This document shows, one piece after another, positions 17,925-26,788 of a DNA stretch of 64,000 nucleotides (position 1 is the stretch's first letter; every line of letters begins with the position of its first letter). This DNA comes from Variovorax sp. EL159. GTDB taxonomy: Bacteria > Pseudomonadota > Gammaproteobacteria > Burkholderiales > Burkholderiaceae_C. The DNA is taken from positions 558,001 through 622,000 of the forward strand of contig NZ_FMUJ01000004.1 of the NCBI RefSeq assembly GCF_900100965.1, read 5' to 3'. Below the pieces are notes generated by a model, which was not told the DNA's origin, made no database searches, and worked only from the letters and a program-made list of their open reading frames with translations. A program made the translations under genes and the position numbers.

Positions 17925-18667
17925 TTGCCTCCGATATAGCCGGGAAGCCGCAACGATTTCTCGAGGAAGCGCATGGAGAACATGACGATCATGTTGATCG
18001 TCACGTAGATCAGCGTGGCTACGATGAACGACTCATAGGGATGCGCCGTGTATTCGCTCACCTGCTGAGACTGAGCGGAGAGATCGAGCAATCCGATCGT
18101 GGAGGCGACGGCCGAGTTCTTGAACACATTGACGAACTCGGAACTCAGTGGTGGGATGGCCACCCGGAACGCGACGGGCAGCAGCACATAGCGGTAGGCC
18201 TGGGAGAGCGTCAAACCCATCGCGAGCGCGGCGGCGCGCTGGCCGCGCGGCAGGGTGCCGATGCCCGAGCGAACGTGCTCGCATACGCGGGCCCCCATGT
18301 ACAGGCCGATGCAAAGCACGGAGGCGGTCAACATCTGCGTGTTGGAGGGCAGTTCCTTGAACCAGGTGCCGAGGCCCGCTGGCACGACTTCCGGCATGAC
18401 GAAGTACCACGCGAAGAGCTGCACGATGACCGGCACATTGCGGAACACCGCGACGTACACGGTTCCGATGGACGTGAGCCATTTGTTCGGGACCGTACGC
18501 AGGATCCCCATCAGAGTGCCGATGGCGAGTGCGATCACGATCGCCAAAAGGCCGAGAACCACGGTGTTGTAGAGGCCGGCAAGAAGCCAGTCGAGATAGT
18601 TCGACGGCTCGCCCGTGGAGACGGGCTCCAGAAAGACGCTCCAATTCCATGAATAGGTCTGAGACAT
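17921..18667 (-). CDS. gltJ: Glutamate/aspartate-type ABC permease GltJ
   Basis: A 248-residue permease matching GltJ: the N-terminal NWSVF, GILRTVPNKWL, FRNVPVIVQLFAWYFVMPE, ALAMGLTLSQAYRYVLLPVA and the C-terminal RLPGYIGGK. Heterodimerises with GltK. Gene order receptor-downstream, ATPase-upstream differs from E. coli gltIJKL, since here the ATPase gene precedes the permeases. Confidence 0.92.
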   Translation of the reverse strand: MSQTYSWNWSVFLEPVSTGEPSNYLDWLLAGLYNTVVLGLLAIVIALAIGTLMGILRTVPNKWLTSIGTVYVAVFRNVPVIVQLFAWYFVMPEVVPAGLGTWFKELPSNTQMLTASVLCIGLYMGARVCEHVRSGIGTLPRGQRAAALAMGLTLSQAYRYVLLPVAFRVAIPPLSSEFVNVFKNSAVASTIGLLDLSAQSQQVSEYTAHPYESFIVATLIYVTINMIVMFSMRFLEKSLRLPGYIGGK

Positions 18668-18768
18668 AGATCGCCTAGGTGTCCTGCTGTTGCCTGCGCT
18701 GTCACATGTAAGGTGCCGTCAACGCCGCACCCTTGAACCGATCGGAGAAGCCTCCCGCGTAGCCATGA

Positions 18769-19503
18769 TCAGTGATGGAGGATTCTGGAGAGGAACAGCT
18801 TTGCCCGCTCCGTGCGACCTTCACTGTTGCCGAAGAACTCTTCCGACGGCGTGTCTTCGAGAATCCTGCCTTCGTCCATGAAAATGACCCGGTCGGCCAC
18901 GCTGCGAGCGAAGCCCATTTCATGGGTTACGCAAATCATCGTCGTCCCCTCGCTCGCGAGCTGCACCATGACGTCCAGCACCTCGCTCACCATTTCGGGG
19001 TCGAGTGCCGACGTCGGCTCATCGAAGAGCATGCAGATCGGCCCCATTGACAGCGCGCGTGCGATTGCGGCGCGCTGCTGCTGGCCACCAGACAGCTGGG
19101 CGGGATATTTGTATGCATGGCTCTTGAGTCCGACACGCTCGAGCAGCGCGAGTCCCGTTGCCGCCGCCTCATCCTTGCTGCGGCCCAGCACCTTGATCTG
19201 CGCAATGGACAAGTTCTCGATGATGGAAAGATGCGGAAAGAGCTCGAAGTTCTGGAAGACCATCCCTACTTGCGAGCGAAGCTTGGACATGTCGGTCTTG
19301 CGGTCACCCACGGATATGCCATTGACCGTGATGCTGCCTTGATTGATGGGCTCCAACCCGTTGATGGTCTTGATGAGGGTGGATTTGCCCGAACCTGAAG
19401 GTCCGCACACCACCACGACCTCACCTTTTTCCACCCGTGTCGTACAGTCGGTTAGAACTTTGAAGACACCGTATTGCTTCGATACGTGGTTGATGTCGAT
19501 CAT
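18769..19503 (-). CDS. gltL: Glutamate/aspartate-type ABC transporter ATPase GltL
   Basis: A 244-residue ATPase with Walker A GPSGSGKST, FQNFELFPH, LSGGQQQR, CMLFDEPTSALD and CVTHEMGFARSVADR. Starting at MIDINHVSK gives the usual GltL length; the longer frame adds a low-complexity Pro/Arg leader. A 101-base gap separates it from gltJ. Close paralogue of the ATPase at 10163. Confidence 0.93.
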   Translation of the reverse strand: MIDINHVSKQYGVFKVLTDCTTRVEKGEVVVVCGPSGSGKSTLIKTINGLEPINQGSITVNGISVGDRKTDMSKLRSQVGMVFQNFELFPHLSIIENLSIAQIKVLGRSKDEAAATGLALLERVGLKSHAYKYPAQLSGGQQQRAAIARALSMGPICMLFDEPTSALDPEMVSEVLDVMVQLASEGTTMICVTHEMGFARSVADRVIFMDEGRILEDTPSEEFFGNSEGRTERAKLFLSRILHH

Positions 19504-19541
19504 GATGGTCCTGCGTGGAGCGAGAGGGTGATGTGGTCGGG

Positions 19542-20750
19542 TCAGGACATCGCGAGTTCGTCGCAAGCAAGCAGGATGCGGCGGCATGCCTTCTCAAGCA
19601 CCTGCATCGGTGCAGCGAACGACAGCCGGATCGCCGGCGACCCGCCGTACGCAGCGCCGTGCACCGTCGCGACGAGATGCTCCTCGAGCAGGTGTGTCGC
19701 AAGATCCTCGTCCGACTCGATGCGTCGTCCCTTCTTCGTCGTGGTCCCCATGAGTCCTTGGCACGACACATACACAAAGAATGCGCCTTGCGGGATGGGG
19801 CACTGAAGTCCCTTTCCTTTTTGCAGCATGGAGACGACCAGATCCCTTCTTGCCTGGTACTGCTGCAGCCATTCGCCGAAAAAGGCTCTGGTGCCGTTCA
19901 GTGCGGCTAGCGCGGCAGCCTGGGTCACCGAGGACGGGTTGCCACTCGTCTGGGATTGAAGCGTGCCGATGGCCTTGATCAACGCAGCAGGGCCGCCGGC
20001 ATAGCCCAGTCTCCACCCCGTCATCGAGAACGACTTGGAAACCGCGTTGACCGTGACCGTCCGATGCGCGAGTTGCGGATTGGCCTGGGCGAACGATGTG
20101 AACCTCGTGCCGTCGAACACGAGGTATTCGTAGACGTCGTCGGTCAATATATGGACGTCAGGAAACTCGGCAAGCACGCGGCCGAGGGCCTGGAGTTCCG
20201 CCTCCGTGTAGACGGCCCCTGTCGGGTTGCTTGGGGAATTGATGAGCAGCCACTTCGTTCGTGGCGTGATGGCTTGCCGAAGCTGCACAGGGCTGATCTT
20301 GTACCCTTGCTCAGGTGTCGCCAGAACGAATACGGGCGTGCCTCCGTTGAAACGAACGATGTCCGGATACGAAACCCAGTAAGGCGCCGGGATGATGACC
20401 TCGTCTCCCTCGTTCACGGTGCAGGTCAGTACATTGAACAGAACCTGCTTTGCACCTGCGCCAACGGTGATCTCGTTCGGCGCGTATGCCAGCCCGTTCT
20501 CTCGCCTGAATTTGTCGCTGATGGCCTGTTTCAGTGCGGCAGTTCCGTCGACTGCGGTGTACTTGGTCTCGCCCCCGAGCATCGCCGCATGAGCTGCTTC
20601 GATGATGTGAGGCGGTGTCGAGAAATCGGGTTCGCCTGCAGTCAGGTTGCACACGTCCTTGCCCGAGGCGATCAAGTCTCGTGCGCGCCCCAGTGCCACC
20701 AGGCTGGGAGAAGGGGCGATACGATCAAGTCGATCCGCGAGGAAGCTCAT
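19542..20750 (-). CDS. Class I pyridoxal-phosphate aminotransferase, aspartate-type
   Basis: A 402-residue fold-type I aminotransferase of the 1-beta aspartate aminotransferase group: LTAGEPDFSTP near 36, NSPSNPTG at 171, the Schiff-base Lys239 in NAVSKSFSMTGWRLGYAGG, and the C-terminal AIRLSFA with the carboxylate-binding Arg. It would transfer the amino group of an acidic amino acid to 2-oxoglutarate. It is encoded 38 bases upstream of gltL and 47 bases downstream of the RraA-family gene, so uptake, transamination and aldol cleavage may be one route. Confidence 0.9.
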   Translation of the reverse strand: MSFLADRLDRIAPSPSLVALGRARDLIASGKDVCNLTAGEPDFSTPPHIIEAAHAAMLGGETKYTAVDGTAALKQAISDKFRRENGLAYAPNEITVGAGAKQVLFNVLTCTVNEGDEVIIPAPYWVSYPDIVRFNGGTPVFVLATPEQGYKISPVQLRQAITPRTKWLLINSPSNPTGAVYTEAELQALGRVLAEFPDVHILTDDVYEYLVFDGTRFTSFAQANPQLAHRTVTVNAVSKSFSMTGWRLGYAGGPAALIKAIGTLQSQTSGNPSSVTQAAALAALNGTRAFFGEWLQQYQARRDLVVSMLQKGKGLQCPIPQGAFFVYVSCQGLMGTTTKKGRRIESDEDLATHLLEEHLVATVHGAAYGGSPAIRLSFAAPMQVLEKACRRILLACDELAMS

Positions 20751-20797
20751 GGGAAAAGTCCTTGCTCCGTAGTGGAATAGCGGATGTCCAGCGCGCT

Positions 20798-21508
20798 TCA
20801 GCGCGCCTGGAGCGAACGCCGATAGCGCTCTTCGTTTTCTTGGTTCATCGGGTACAACCCCGTCAGCGGCTGCCCACCCTGAACTTCTTGCAGGATCCAC
20901 GCTTCCAGCAACTCTTGCTCTGCCGCGATCTCGGCGACTTCCTCCACCATCGTCACTGGAATCACGATGGCGCCATCGTCATCGGCCACGATGACGTCTC
21001 CCGGGAAGATCGCGACGCCACCACAGGAGATCGGCTGATCCCACCCAACGAATGCGAGTTGCGCAACGGCCGGAGGTGCGGCAATGCCGCTGCACCAGAC
21101 CGGCAATTCGCTGGAGATGACGCCGACACGATCCCGAACCACGCCATCACTGATGAGTCCCTTGACGCCACGAGCCCGCATGCGGGCGCACAGGATGTCG
21201 CCGAAGATGCCAGCGTCCGTGCGTCCCAGCGCATCGGCAATCGCGATGCATCCGGGGGGCATGCTTTCAACGGCGGCGCGGGTCGAAGTGGGAGAAGACC
21301 ACGCCGCGGGCGTGTTGATGTCTTCACGGCCGGAGATGAATCTCATGGTGAACGCAGGTCCCGCGACTCTCGGCTGGCCTGCGACAAGAGGCGTACTGCC
21401 GCGGATCCAGACGTTGCGAATCCCCTTCTTGAAAAGCACCGTGGTCAGAGTAGCCGTCGTGGCACTCGCCAGCTTGGCCAACACTCGATCGTCGTACACC
21501 ATATTCAT
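20798..21508 (-). CDS. RraA/HMG-aldolase-family protein
   Basis: A 236-residue member of the family that holds 4-hydroxy-4-methyl-2-oxoglutarate (HMG) aldolase, oxaloacetate decarboxylase and the RNase E regulator RraA. The swivelling beta/beta/alpha core is visible in VAGPAFTMRF, IADALGRTDAGIFGDILCARMRARGV, ISDGVVRD and DVIVADDDGAIVIPV. The length, longer than RraA, and the neighbouring aminotransferase favour the aldolase/decarboxylase role. Start MNMVYDDRVL lies three bases beyond the SDR stop. Confidence 0.85.
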   Translation of the reverse strand: MNMVYDDRVLAKLASATTATLTTVLFKKGIRNVWIRGSTPLVAGQPRVAGPAFTMRFISGREDINTPAAWSSPTSTRAAVESMPPGCIAIADALGRTDAGIFGDILCARMRARGVKGLISDGVVRDRVGVISSELPVWCSGIAAPPAVAQLAFVGWDQPISCGGVAIFPGDVIVADDDGAIVIPVTMVEEVAEIAAEQELLEAWILQEVQGGQPLTGLYPMNQENEERYRRSLQAR

Positions 21509-21511
21509 CCT

Positions 21512-22297
21512 TTAGATGCTCGGGATCAGCCCACCGTCCACCCGGACAATGGAACCTGTGACATAAGAGGCCTGCGAGCTGGCGAGGAACGATGCGACGT
21601 TTGCATACTCTTCCGGTGTTCCATATCGACCAGTGGGAATGCTTGCAACGCTTTCAGCGGCCACTTCCTCGACCGACCGCCCCTCGCGCCTGGCTTTTTC
21701 GGCATCGAGAAACTGGATGCGGCCTGTCGCGATACGGCCTGGAACGATCATGTTCACCGTGATGCCATGTGACGCTACTTCGCGAGCGAGTGTTTTCGAC
21801 CAGCCCACCAGTGCGCTTCGCAGGGAGTTCGACAAGCCCAGATTGGGAATCGGCGCAATCACGCCCGACGACGCGCTGGTGATCACCCGTCCCCACTGCT
21901 TCGAGCGCATGCCGGCAAGCACCTTGTCCGTGATGGCGATCACGGGCTGGACCATCTTTCCGAAGTTGAAAGCCCAGACGTCCTGGTCGATGCCGGAGAT
22001 CGGCGACGGCGATGGGCCGCCGGTGTTGTTCACCAGGATGTCGATGGGCCCCACGTGCTTGGTGATGACCGCCAAATTTGCATCGATCGCACGCAGGTCC
22101 GTGATGTCCCAGACATGCGAGAAAACACCATGGCCGAATTCGCTCAACCGCTTGGCGACGGCGTCGAGCTCGGTTGCATTGATGTCCGCGATGGCAACGT
22201 TGCAACCCTCGCGGCCCAGCGACTGAGCGATGGCGGAGCCCAGGCCACCAGCGCCGCCGAGTACCAGTGCCGTCTTTCCATTGATCCCGAAGTCCAT
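21512..22297 (-). CDS. SDR-fold protein without the canonical YxxxK catalytic pair
   Basis: A 261-residue Rossmann-fold protein with the nucleotide-binding GGAGGLGSAIA, the DIxDLRAID and NNTGGPS segments, and the substrate-side SASSG. Where SDRs have Tyr-x-x-x-Lys followed by A-L-V-G, this protein reads SNSLRSALVGW, so Tyr is replaced by Ser and Lys by Arg. NAD(P)-binding is expected; classical dehydrogenase chemistry is doubtful. It is the first gene of the minus-strand run and is divergent from a LysR gene 230 bases away. Start at 22297 is chosen because the family begins MDFGINGKTALVLGG. Confidence 0.87.
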   Translation of the reverse strand: MDFGINGKTALVLGGAGGLGSAIAQSLGREGCNVAIADINATELDAVAKRLSEFGHGVFSHVWDITDLRAIDANLAVITKHVGPIDILVNNTGGPSPSPISGIDQDVWAFNFGKMVQPVIAITDKVLAGMRSKQWGRVITSASSGVIAPIPNLGLSNSLRSALVGWSKTLAREVASHGITVNMIVPGRIATGRIQFLDAEKARREGRSVEEVAAESVASIPTGRYGTPEEYANVASFLASSQASYVTGSIVRVDGGLIPSI

Positions 22298-22362
22298 CTT
22301 GTTTCCCCAAGTTTTCTGCACCAGAGGAGCCGGATGTTAGGAAGCGATTCGACTTTCCACAA

Positions 22363-22390
22363 TGGAATTGTTTTCGATATAAACATTCCA
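22363..22390. promoter_or_regulatory. Divergent promoter region with TGGAAT-N16-ATTCCA inverted repeat
   Basis: AT-rich gap between the SDR gene and the divergent LysR gene. The arms TGGAAT (22363-22368) and ATTCCA (22385-22390) are perfectly complementary. The spacing is wide for a single LTTR box, so this is a weak candidate for the LysR binding region. Confidence 0.35.
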
Positions 22391-22527
22391 AAAAGGAAAA
22401 TAATGGACGCAAGTGCAACCGTGTTTCGAAATGCAGTAAGTTGCAAAACTGGAATGTCGGATGCGTTTCAGTTGCCCTTTTGGCAAATTCCGCTATAGAG
22501 TCGAGCATTACCTTTTCGGGTCAGCCT

Positions 22528-23463
22528 GTGGTCACTCTGAAGCAGTTGGAAGCATTCTTCTGGGCGATCGAACTGGGGAGCCTCGAGGAGGCCGCCAGCC
22601 GGCTTCACACCACACAGTCCGCGATTTCAAAGCGCGTGCAGGAACTTGAATCCGCGCTCGGCATTCCGCTGTTCGATCGCAGCAAGCGGCGTGTCCATGC
22701 CACGGCGTACGGGCAGGAGATCCTCCCGCTCATCGCCGAGATGCTGAATCTGCGAACTCGCCTGATTGATATTGCGACCGCGAAAGAGCATCCGCCACGT
22801 ACCCTTCGGCTGGGAGTGACAGACCTTACCGCTCTGACCTGGCTCCCACAGTTGATACAGCGCGTTCGATCAAGCCATCCGCATGTCACGCTTGAGCCGA
22901 TCGTCGATACGAGTACGCTACTAGTGGAACGGCTTCGATCTGCGCAGCTTGACCTCGTTGTGGTTCCTGACGCGTTTCGCGAACCACAGTTTGATACCGT
23001 GCCACTGGACTCCGTCGAGTACGCGTGGATGTGCAGCCCGAGCTACCTGCCTGAGCAGACCAGCATGAAGCTCCAGGAGCTTCAGAACTTCACCATCATC
23101 AGCCAACTCCATGGTTCGGGTCTGGGCCAGATCATGAAACGTTGGTTGTCGGAAAACCAAGTGAGTACGGAAGGCGGACTCTCAAGCAGTAACCTCACGG
23201 CGATTGCCTCGCTCACACTTTCAGGGATGGGAATCAGCTACCTTCCCAGGAAAATCTTCGATGACGTTGTCCAATCGGGTCAGCTTCAAATCATCAAGAC
23301 TACGCCGGCGATACCACGCATCCCCTACGCGCTGATGTACCGAAAAGGCGCCGCAGATGAGCTTCTGCGCTTCGTAACGTCTGTCGTGACGGATACATGC
23401 GACTTCGCACGGATGCTACCCGGCTACTTTACGACCAGCGTGCCGCGATCTTCGACCCGCTGA
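22528..23463 (+). CDS. LysR-family transcriptional regulator
   Basis: A 311-residue LTTR if begun at the GTG at 22528 (VVTLKQLEAFFW), which places the HTH (LEEAASRLHTTQSAISKRVQ) where LTTRs have it; the frame is open further up to a TTG at 22441, giving an atypical 29-residue leader. The effector domain follows. It is divergent from the SDR gene and therefore the natural regulator of the 22297-to-7885 minus-strand genes. Its 3' end marks the edge of the accessory island. Confidence 0.9.
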   Translation: MVTLKQLEAFFWAIELGSLEEAASRLHTTQSAISKRVQELESALGIPLFDRSKRRVHATAYGQEILPLIAEMLNLRTRLIDIATAKEHPPRTLRLGVTDLTALTWLPQLIQRVRSSHPHVTLEPIVDTSTLLVERLRSAQLDLVVVPDAFREPQFDTVPLDSVEYAWMCSPSYLPEQTSMKLQELQNFTIISQLHGSGLGQIMKRWLSENQVSTEGGLSSSNLTAIASLTLSGMGISYLPRKIFDDVVQSGQLQIIKTTPAIPRIPYALMYRKGAADELLRFVTSVVTDTCDFARMLPGYFTTSVPRSSTR

Positions 23464-23519
23464 GGACAACGGCAGCTGTTACATGCCTCGGTGTGTGGGG
23501 CGGGCCACCGATTGCGCCG

Positions 23520-23741
23520 CCGTTTCCGGGATTTGGTGGCCTCGAGCGCAAGCCAGGTCGCGAGTTTCTCGGCGTAGGGATCGAGCTTTCTTGAGCTCAT
23601 CCGCTTGGCATACCGCGGCGCTTCTTCGCCCGCTCTCAGGTACTTCTGTAACGTGTTGCGAGACAGGCCTGTACACCTTGCAATCTCGCGGATGGATATC
23701 CTGGCCTCGAGTCGCGGGCAATCGTGCGCGCGAACCCTCAT
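23520..23741 (-). pseudogene. Remnant of an IS21-type transposase gene (istA 5' region)
   Basis: About 70 residues match the IstA N-terminal pattern: SIREIARCTGLSRNTLQKYL, a helix-turn-helix, then APRYAKRM and KLDPYAEKLATWLALEA ending in a basic KSRKRRR. The part before LEARISIREIA does not read as an IstA N-terminus, and after the basic stretch the similarity stops and the frame drifts, so both ends are lost. No catalytic DDE domain, no istB and no terminal repeats could be found. It sits directly behind the LysR stop, at the left edge of the accessory island. Confidence 0.65.
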
Positions 23742-23758
23742 ATTGCAGTGGCATTGCG

Positions 23759-24205
23759 CTATTGCGTGGCAAGGCGTTCCGCAATCTCACGCGCACTGAG
23801 ATCTCGGATCGACGCAAGCTTTTCAAGCTGCGCCACCCGCGGACGCGCCTTGCCTTGTTCCCAGTAATAAATCGTTTGCCCGGACACGCCAACCAGTTGT
23901 CCATAGATCGCCGCGGACAACCCGAGCTTGGCCCGGTGTGCCGCCAACCTGGTTGCGCTGAATCGGCGCTTCGTGCTCGTTGTCGCCCCATCATCCGAGC
24001 CAGGCCCTGCGGCAGGGCGCGTCACGCCCTTCGCAACACGGCGCAATTCCTTCTCGAGCGCATTCACTTGGCGACGTAGCTCAGCAATTGACGCGCGATG
24101 CGCGATGGATGCTTTCTTGAGCGTTTCGATCTCAGCGCGCACTTCTTTGCGAGCAACACGGGAGATCTCGGTTTTGAAGATCGAGGCGATATTTGGCATG
24201 GGCAC
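23759..24205 (-). CDS. Helix-turn-helix protein with N-terminal coiled coil
   Basis: A 148-residue protein: a basic, heptad-like helical first half (RKEVRAEIETLKKASIAHRA, IAELRRQVNALEKELRRVAK), a Gly/Thr-rich linker, and a C-terminal XRE-like HTH with LGLSAAIYGQLVGVSGQTIY followed by YWEQGKARPR. Such proteins are common in Burkholderiales and are annotated only as DNA-binding. It might be a regulator of the island or a nucleoid-type protein; the sequence does not decide. Confidence 0.8.
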   Translation of the reverse strand: MPMPNIASIFKTEISRVARKEVRAEIETLKKASIAHRASIAELRRQVNALEKELRRVAKGVTRPAAGPGSDDGATTSTKRRFSATRLAAHRAKLGLSAAIYGQLVGVSGQTIYYWEQGKARPRVAQLEKLASIRDLSAREIAERLATQ

Positions 24206-24383
24206 ATTGTGCCGTCTCGTTGCAACACCTACCCGTTGCTCGCCAGCGCCGAGCCCCCACCAATAGCCAAGAGATCAGGAAACCACAGAGCGGCAGCTAC
24301 CGCCCATGCCAGAGCGTGATTGCTGACGCCTTTAAGGCTCCTGAAATTTCTTTTCCAGCAGTTCAAGCTCCGAAACATACGCC

Positions 24384-26285
24384 TCAGACAAGGAGCCCTG
24401 TATCGGAGCCACCAGTGGCAGGGGGAACAAAGGGAAACAAGCCGTAGCGACCACTGTGAGGGTTCTTGCCGAACATCTGCACCTGCTCAAGCGCCGCAAT
24501 TGCTGTTGGAGGATCAGAATTCTCCACAACGATTACTTGTCGGTCCGTTGGGAGCGATTGAAGATAACTGTAAAACTGCTCATTCAAGTCCGTACCAGTT
24601 AGATCATCTTCCTTCCCGTCAGGCTTGCGATATGCGAGAAGCGGTGAATCAAGAATGACGAACCCTGGATGCGGCGTACCGTTTTCCCTGCAGTAGTCGA
24701 GCAGCCCAAGCGTAAAGGCCGCATGGGTAACGGCCCGCAGGCCTTTTCCTCGCGCAGTGCGTTGTTTACCTGCGATGACAAGGTCACGTGACTTGGCATC
24801 GAAGTGAACAGGTCCGACGTCGGGGAAATGCCACGCCTTGAGGATTGCTTCCACGGACTGCGCGAAGCCCTCCGCCACAGCAGTCGGAATGTCGCCTTGA
24901 ATCGGTGTACTCGCCCCACGCTCTTCTTGGGCATTTTCCAGTTCGGCGCGGCGGCGCTCCATGTCTTGGACCGTTGCATACAAGGCGATCGCCTGTCGGA
25001 CTTCGCCGCGTTTGTCCGCGAACTCAGAATAGGATGCCCGGAGCTTTGCAAGCTTCGACGAAATGAGGCCATCGACTTGACCGGAGATCTCCTTCAGTTC
25101 AGCGACCACTGTAGGCATACGGCGATCAAAGCTTGCCCCCTCCCTGTGTAGCTCTCTGATCGTGTTTGCGAGCTCACCACGCAACAACTCAATCTTGGAT
25201 ATTTCCTTTCGAGCGGCATCGACAATCGCGTCGACATTGCCGTCGCATTCCTCATCGACATGATGATGCGCAGGGTCCGCTCCGCAGAGCGGACAACGAG
25301 ACGATCCTAAGATTCCAAAAAGAGTTCCACCTTCTTCGATCGCTCTTAGCCGTTCAATATCGGAGTTGTAGTGCCTATCCAGCAAGCTGAACCGCGCCAG
25401 AAGCGTCCCGACTTCGTTCCGACGATCTCTGCTTTCTTCGAGCTTCTTGCGAAGTTCGCGGCGACGACCCGCAGCCTCTTGGAACGCTGCTTCTGTGGAC
25501 TCCAGTTGAACTGCATGCTGGCTGAGTGACGAGTCGATTTTTCGAAGCTGATCTTCTAGTTCTCTTGGGCTCTTCGTCAGCTCTTTCAGCTGGTCGCGAT
25601 AGTCATCCAGGAGCTGATCCAGAAGCTGCATTTGCGCTTCGCGTGATAGTTCTTCGGGCTCCTGTGGCGCATTTGGAACAAGCGCGGAATCATCCACGCC
25701 AGTCAACAGCAACTTGAACGTCGCAGTGTTGGGCGTATTTGCGGTTGGGTTCCCATCATGTAAGGGCGAACGCTGCTGTGTGATCTCTGTTTCAGTGACG
25801 ATCATCAGCCGCGCGACATTGCGAAAGCTGAGGCTATTGGTTTCGCCACGCACGTTCTTTCGAACGCGCTTTCCCGCCAAGCCACATTGCTGCAGCAAGA
25901 ACATCGAAAGGTTGCTCTCGCTCTTCTCACTGTGCTTCTCGGCGAGGAGCTTGGGTTGAACCTCGATGCCTGGCGGAGCGTCGTATCGCTCTTCGTACAG
26001 ATTGAAGCTACCGCCATCGATGCTGCGCACCAGCGTGAACGCTTGCCCCTGCAGGTTTTCAATTCCAAGTAGAACTTGGTTGTACCCGGTGCGTTCAGGA
26101 ATCTCACGTAGCGCTAGGTTACCCCCCATCATGAAGTCGAGGGCTTCGACGATGAAGGATTTTCCGGTGTCCGATGCCCCATAGAGAACATTTAGCCCCG
26201 GACCGAAGGCGATGCTGGAAGGGGGCTTCTGCGGCCCAAAGAAAGCCAGTCGACGTACTTGGAATCCGGGCGAAATTGTGCTCAC
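24384..26285 (-). CDS. ABC-3C system ATPase (SMC/Rad50-like, DUF3732-type)
   Basis: A 633-residue ABC-class ATPase. Walker A is GASDTGKS at 36-43; a long charged helical middle with two coiled-coil arms flanks a zinc-hook-like CPLCGADPAHHH; the C-terminal head has PGFVILDSPLL (Walker B) and VVENSDPP. This plan is that of Rad50/SMC-like ATPases used in ABC-three-component conflict systems. The start GTG overlaps the middle-component stop by four bases (GTGA), and GGAGGAGG lies just upstream. It is the last gene of a three-gene operon and would act as DNA- or RNA-end sensor. Confidence 0.88.
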   Translation of the reverse strand: MSTISPGFQVRRLAFFGPQKPPSSIAFGPGLNVLYGASDTGKSFIVEALDFMMGGNLALREIPERTGYNQVLLGIENLQGQAFTLVRSIDGGSFNLYEERYDAPPGIEVQPKLLAEKHSEKSESNLSMFLLQQCGLAGKRVRKNVRGETNSLSFRNVARLMIVTETEITQQRSPLHDGNPTANTPNTATFKLLLTGVDDSALVPNAPQEPEELSREAQMQLLDQLLDDYRDQLKELTKSPRELEDQLRKIDSSLSQHAVQLESTEAAFQEAAGRRRELRKKLEESRDRRNEVGTLLARFSLLDRHYNSDIERLRAIEEGGTLFGILGSSRCPLCGADPAHHHVDEECDGNVDAIVDAARKEISKIELLRGELANTIRELHREGASFDRRMPTVVAELKEISGQVDGLISSKLAKLRASYSEFADKRGEVRQAIALYATVQDMERRRAELENAQEERGASTPIQGDIPTAVAEGFAQSVEAILKAWHFPDVGPVHFDAKSRDLVIAGKQRTARGKGLRAVTHAAFTLGLLDYCRENGTPHPGFVILDSPLLAYRKPDGKEDDLTGTDLNEQFYSYLQSLPTDRQVIVVENSDPPTAIAALEQVQMFGKNPHSGRYGLFPFVPPATGGSDTGLLV

Positions 26286-26788
26286 ACGCCTCCTCCAAAG
26301 CTACGCTCGACGCTTTGAAATTCCTCGACCCACTCGTCAAAAAACTTGCGCATGACTGCCCGAAACTGTTGATCCGCGTAGCCGCCGAATGATTCGACAA
26401 GCCATGCTGCCCGCTCCTTGAGCGAGACCAGATAGGTTGTGGTCAGTGATGCCAGAAACGGTGCGGCGTTTTCGCCTGCACTGTATTTGAAGCCTTCATC
26501 TGAAATCTCCCGCACAACCAAGTCACGCGTCATCATGAGGAGAAGCGCTTCTTCGACCAGCTTGCGCCGAACGAGCAATTCGGCAGAGTGCAGCGGCGAC
26601 GGTGGATGCAAGCTCTCAGGCCCGCCAACGTCCCCTGTGTGAACAAGAAGGTAGTCGAATGCAACGAGTCGTTGCAGATCAAAAGTCTGAGGATAGGCCG
26701 CGCCAAGAGTCGCCACTGCACGCATTCCGGCCTCGAGAGGACCATTGAACGTCACGGGATTCCGCTCCTGCTTCATCAGGTGGACCAT
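26282..26788 (-). CDS. ABC-3C system middle component
   Basis: A 168-residue mostly helical protein: LQRLVAFDYLLVHTGDVGGP, then SPLHSAELLVRRKLVEEALLLMMTRDLV, GFKYSAGENAAPFLASLTTTY and a C-terminal helix. This matches the small helical, winged-helix-like 'middle component' family found between the ATPase and effector of ABC-three-component systems. The upstream effector gene overlaps its start by 13 bases; an alternative ATG at 26776 overlaps the stop as TGATG. Either way translation is coupled. Confidence 0.82.
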   Translation of the reverse strand: MVHLMKQERNPVTFNGPLEAGMRAVATLGAAYPQTFDLQRLVAFDYLLVHTGDVGGPESLHPPSPLHSAELLVRRKLVEEALLLMMTRDLVVREISDEGFKYSAGENAAPFLASLTTTYLVSLKERAAWLVESFGGYADQQFRAVMRKFFDEWVEEFQSVERSFGGGV

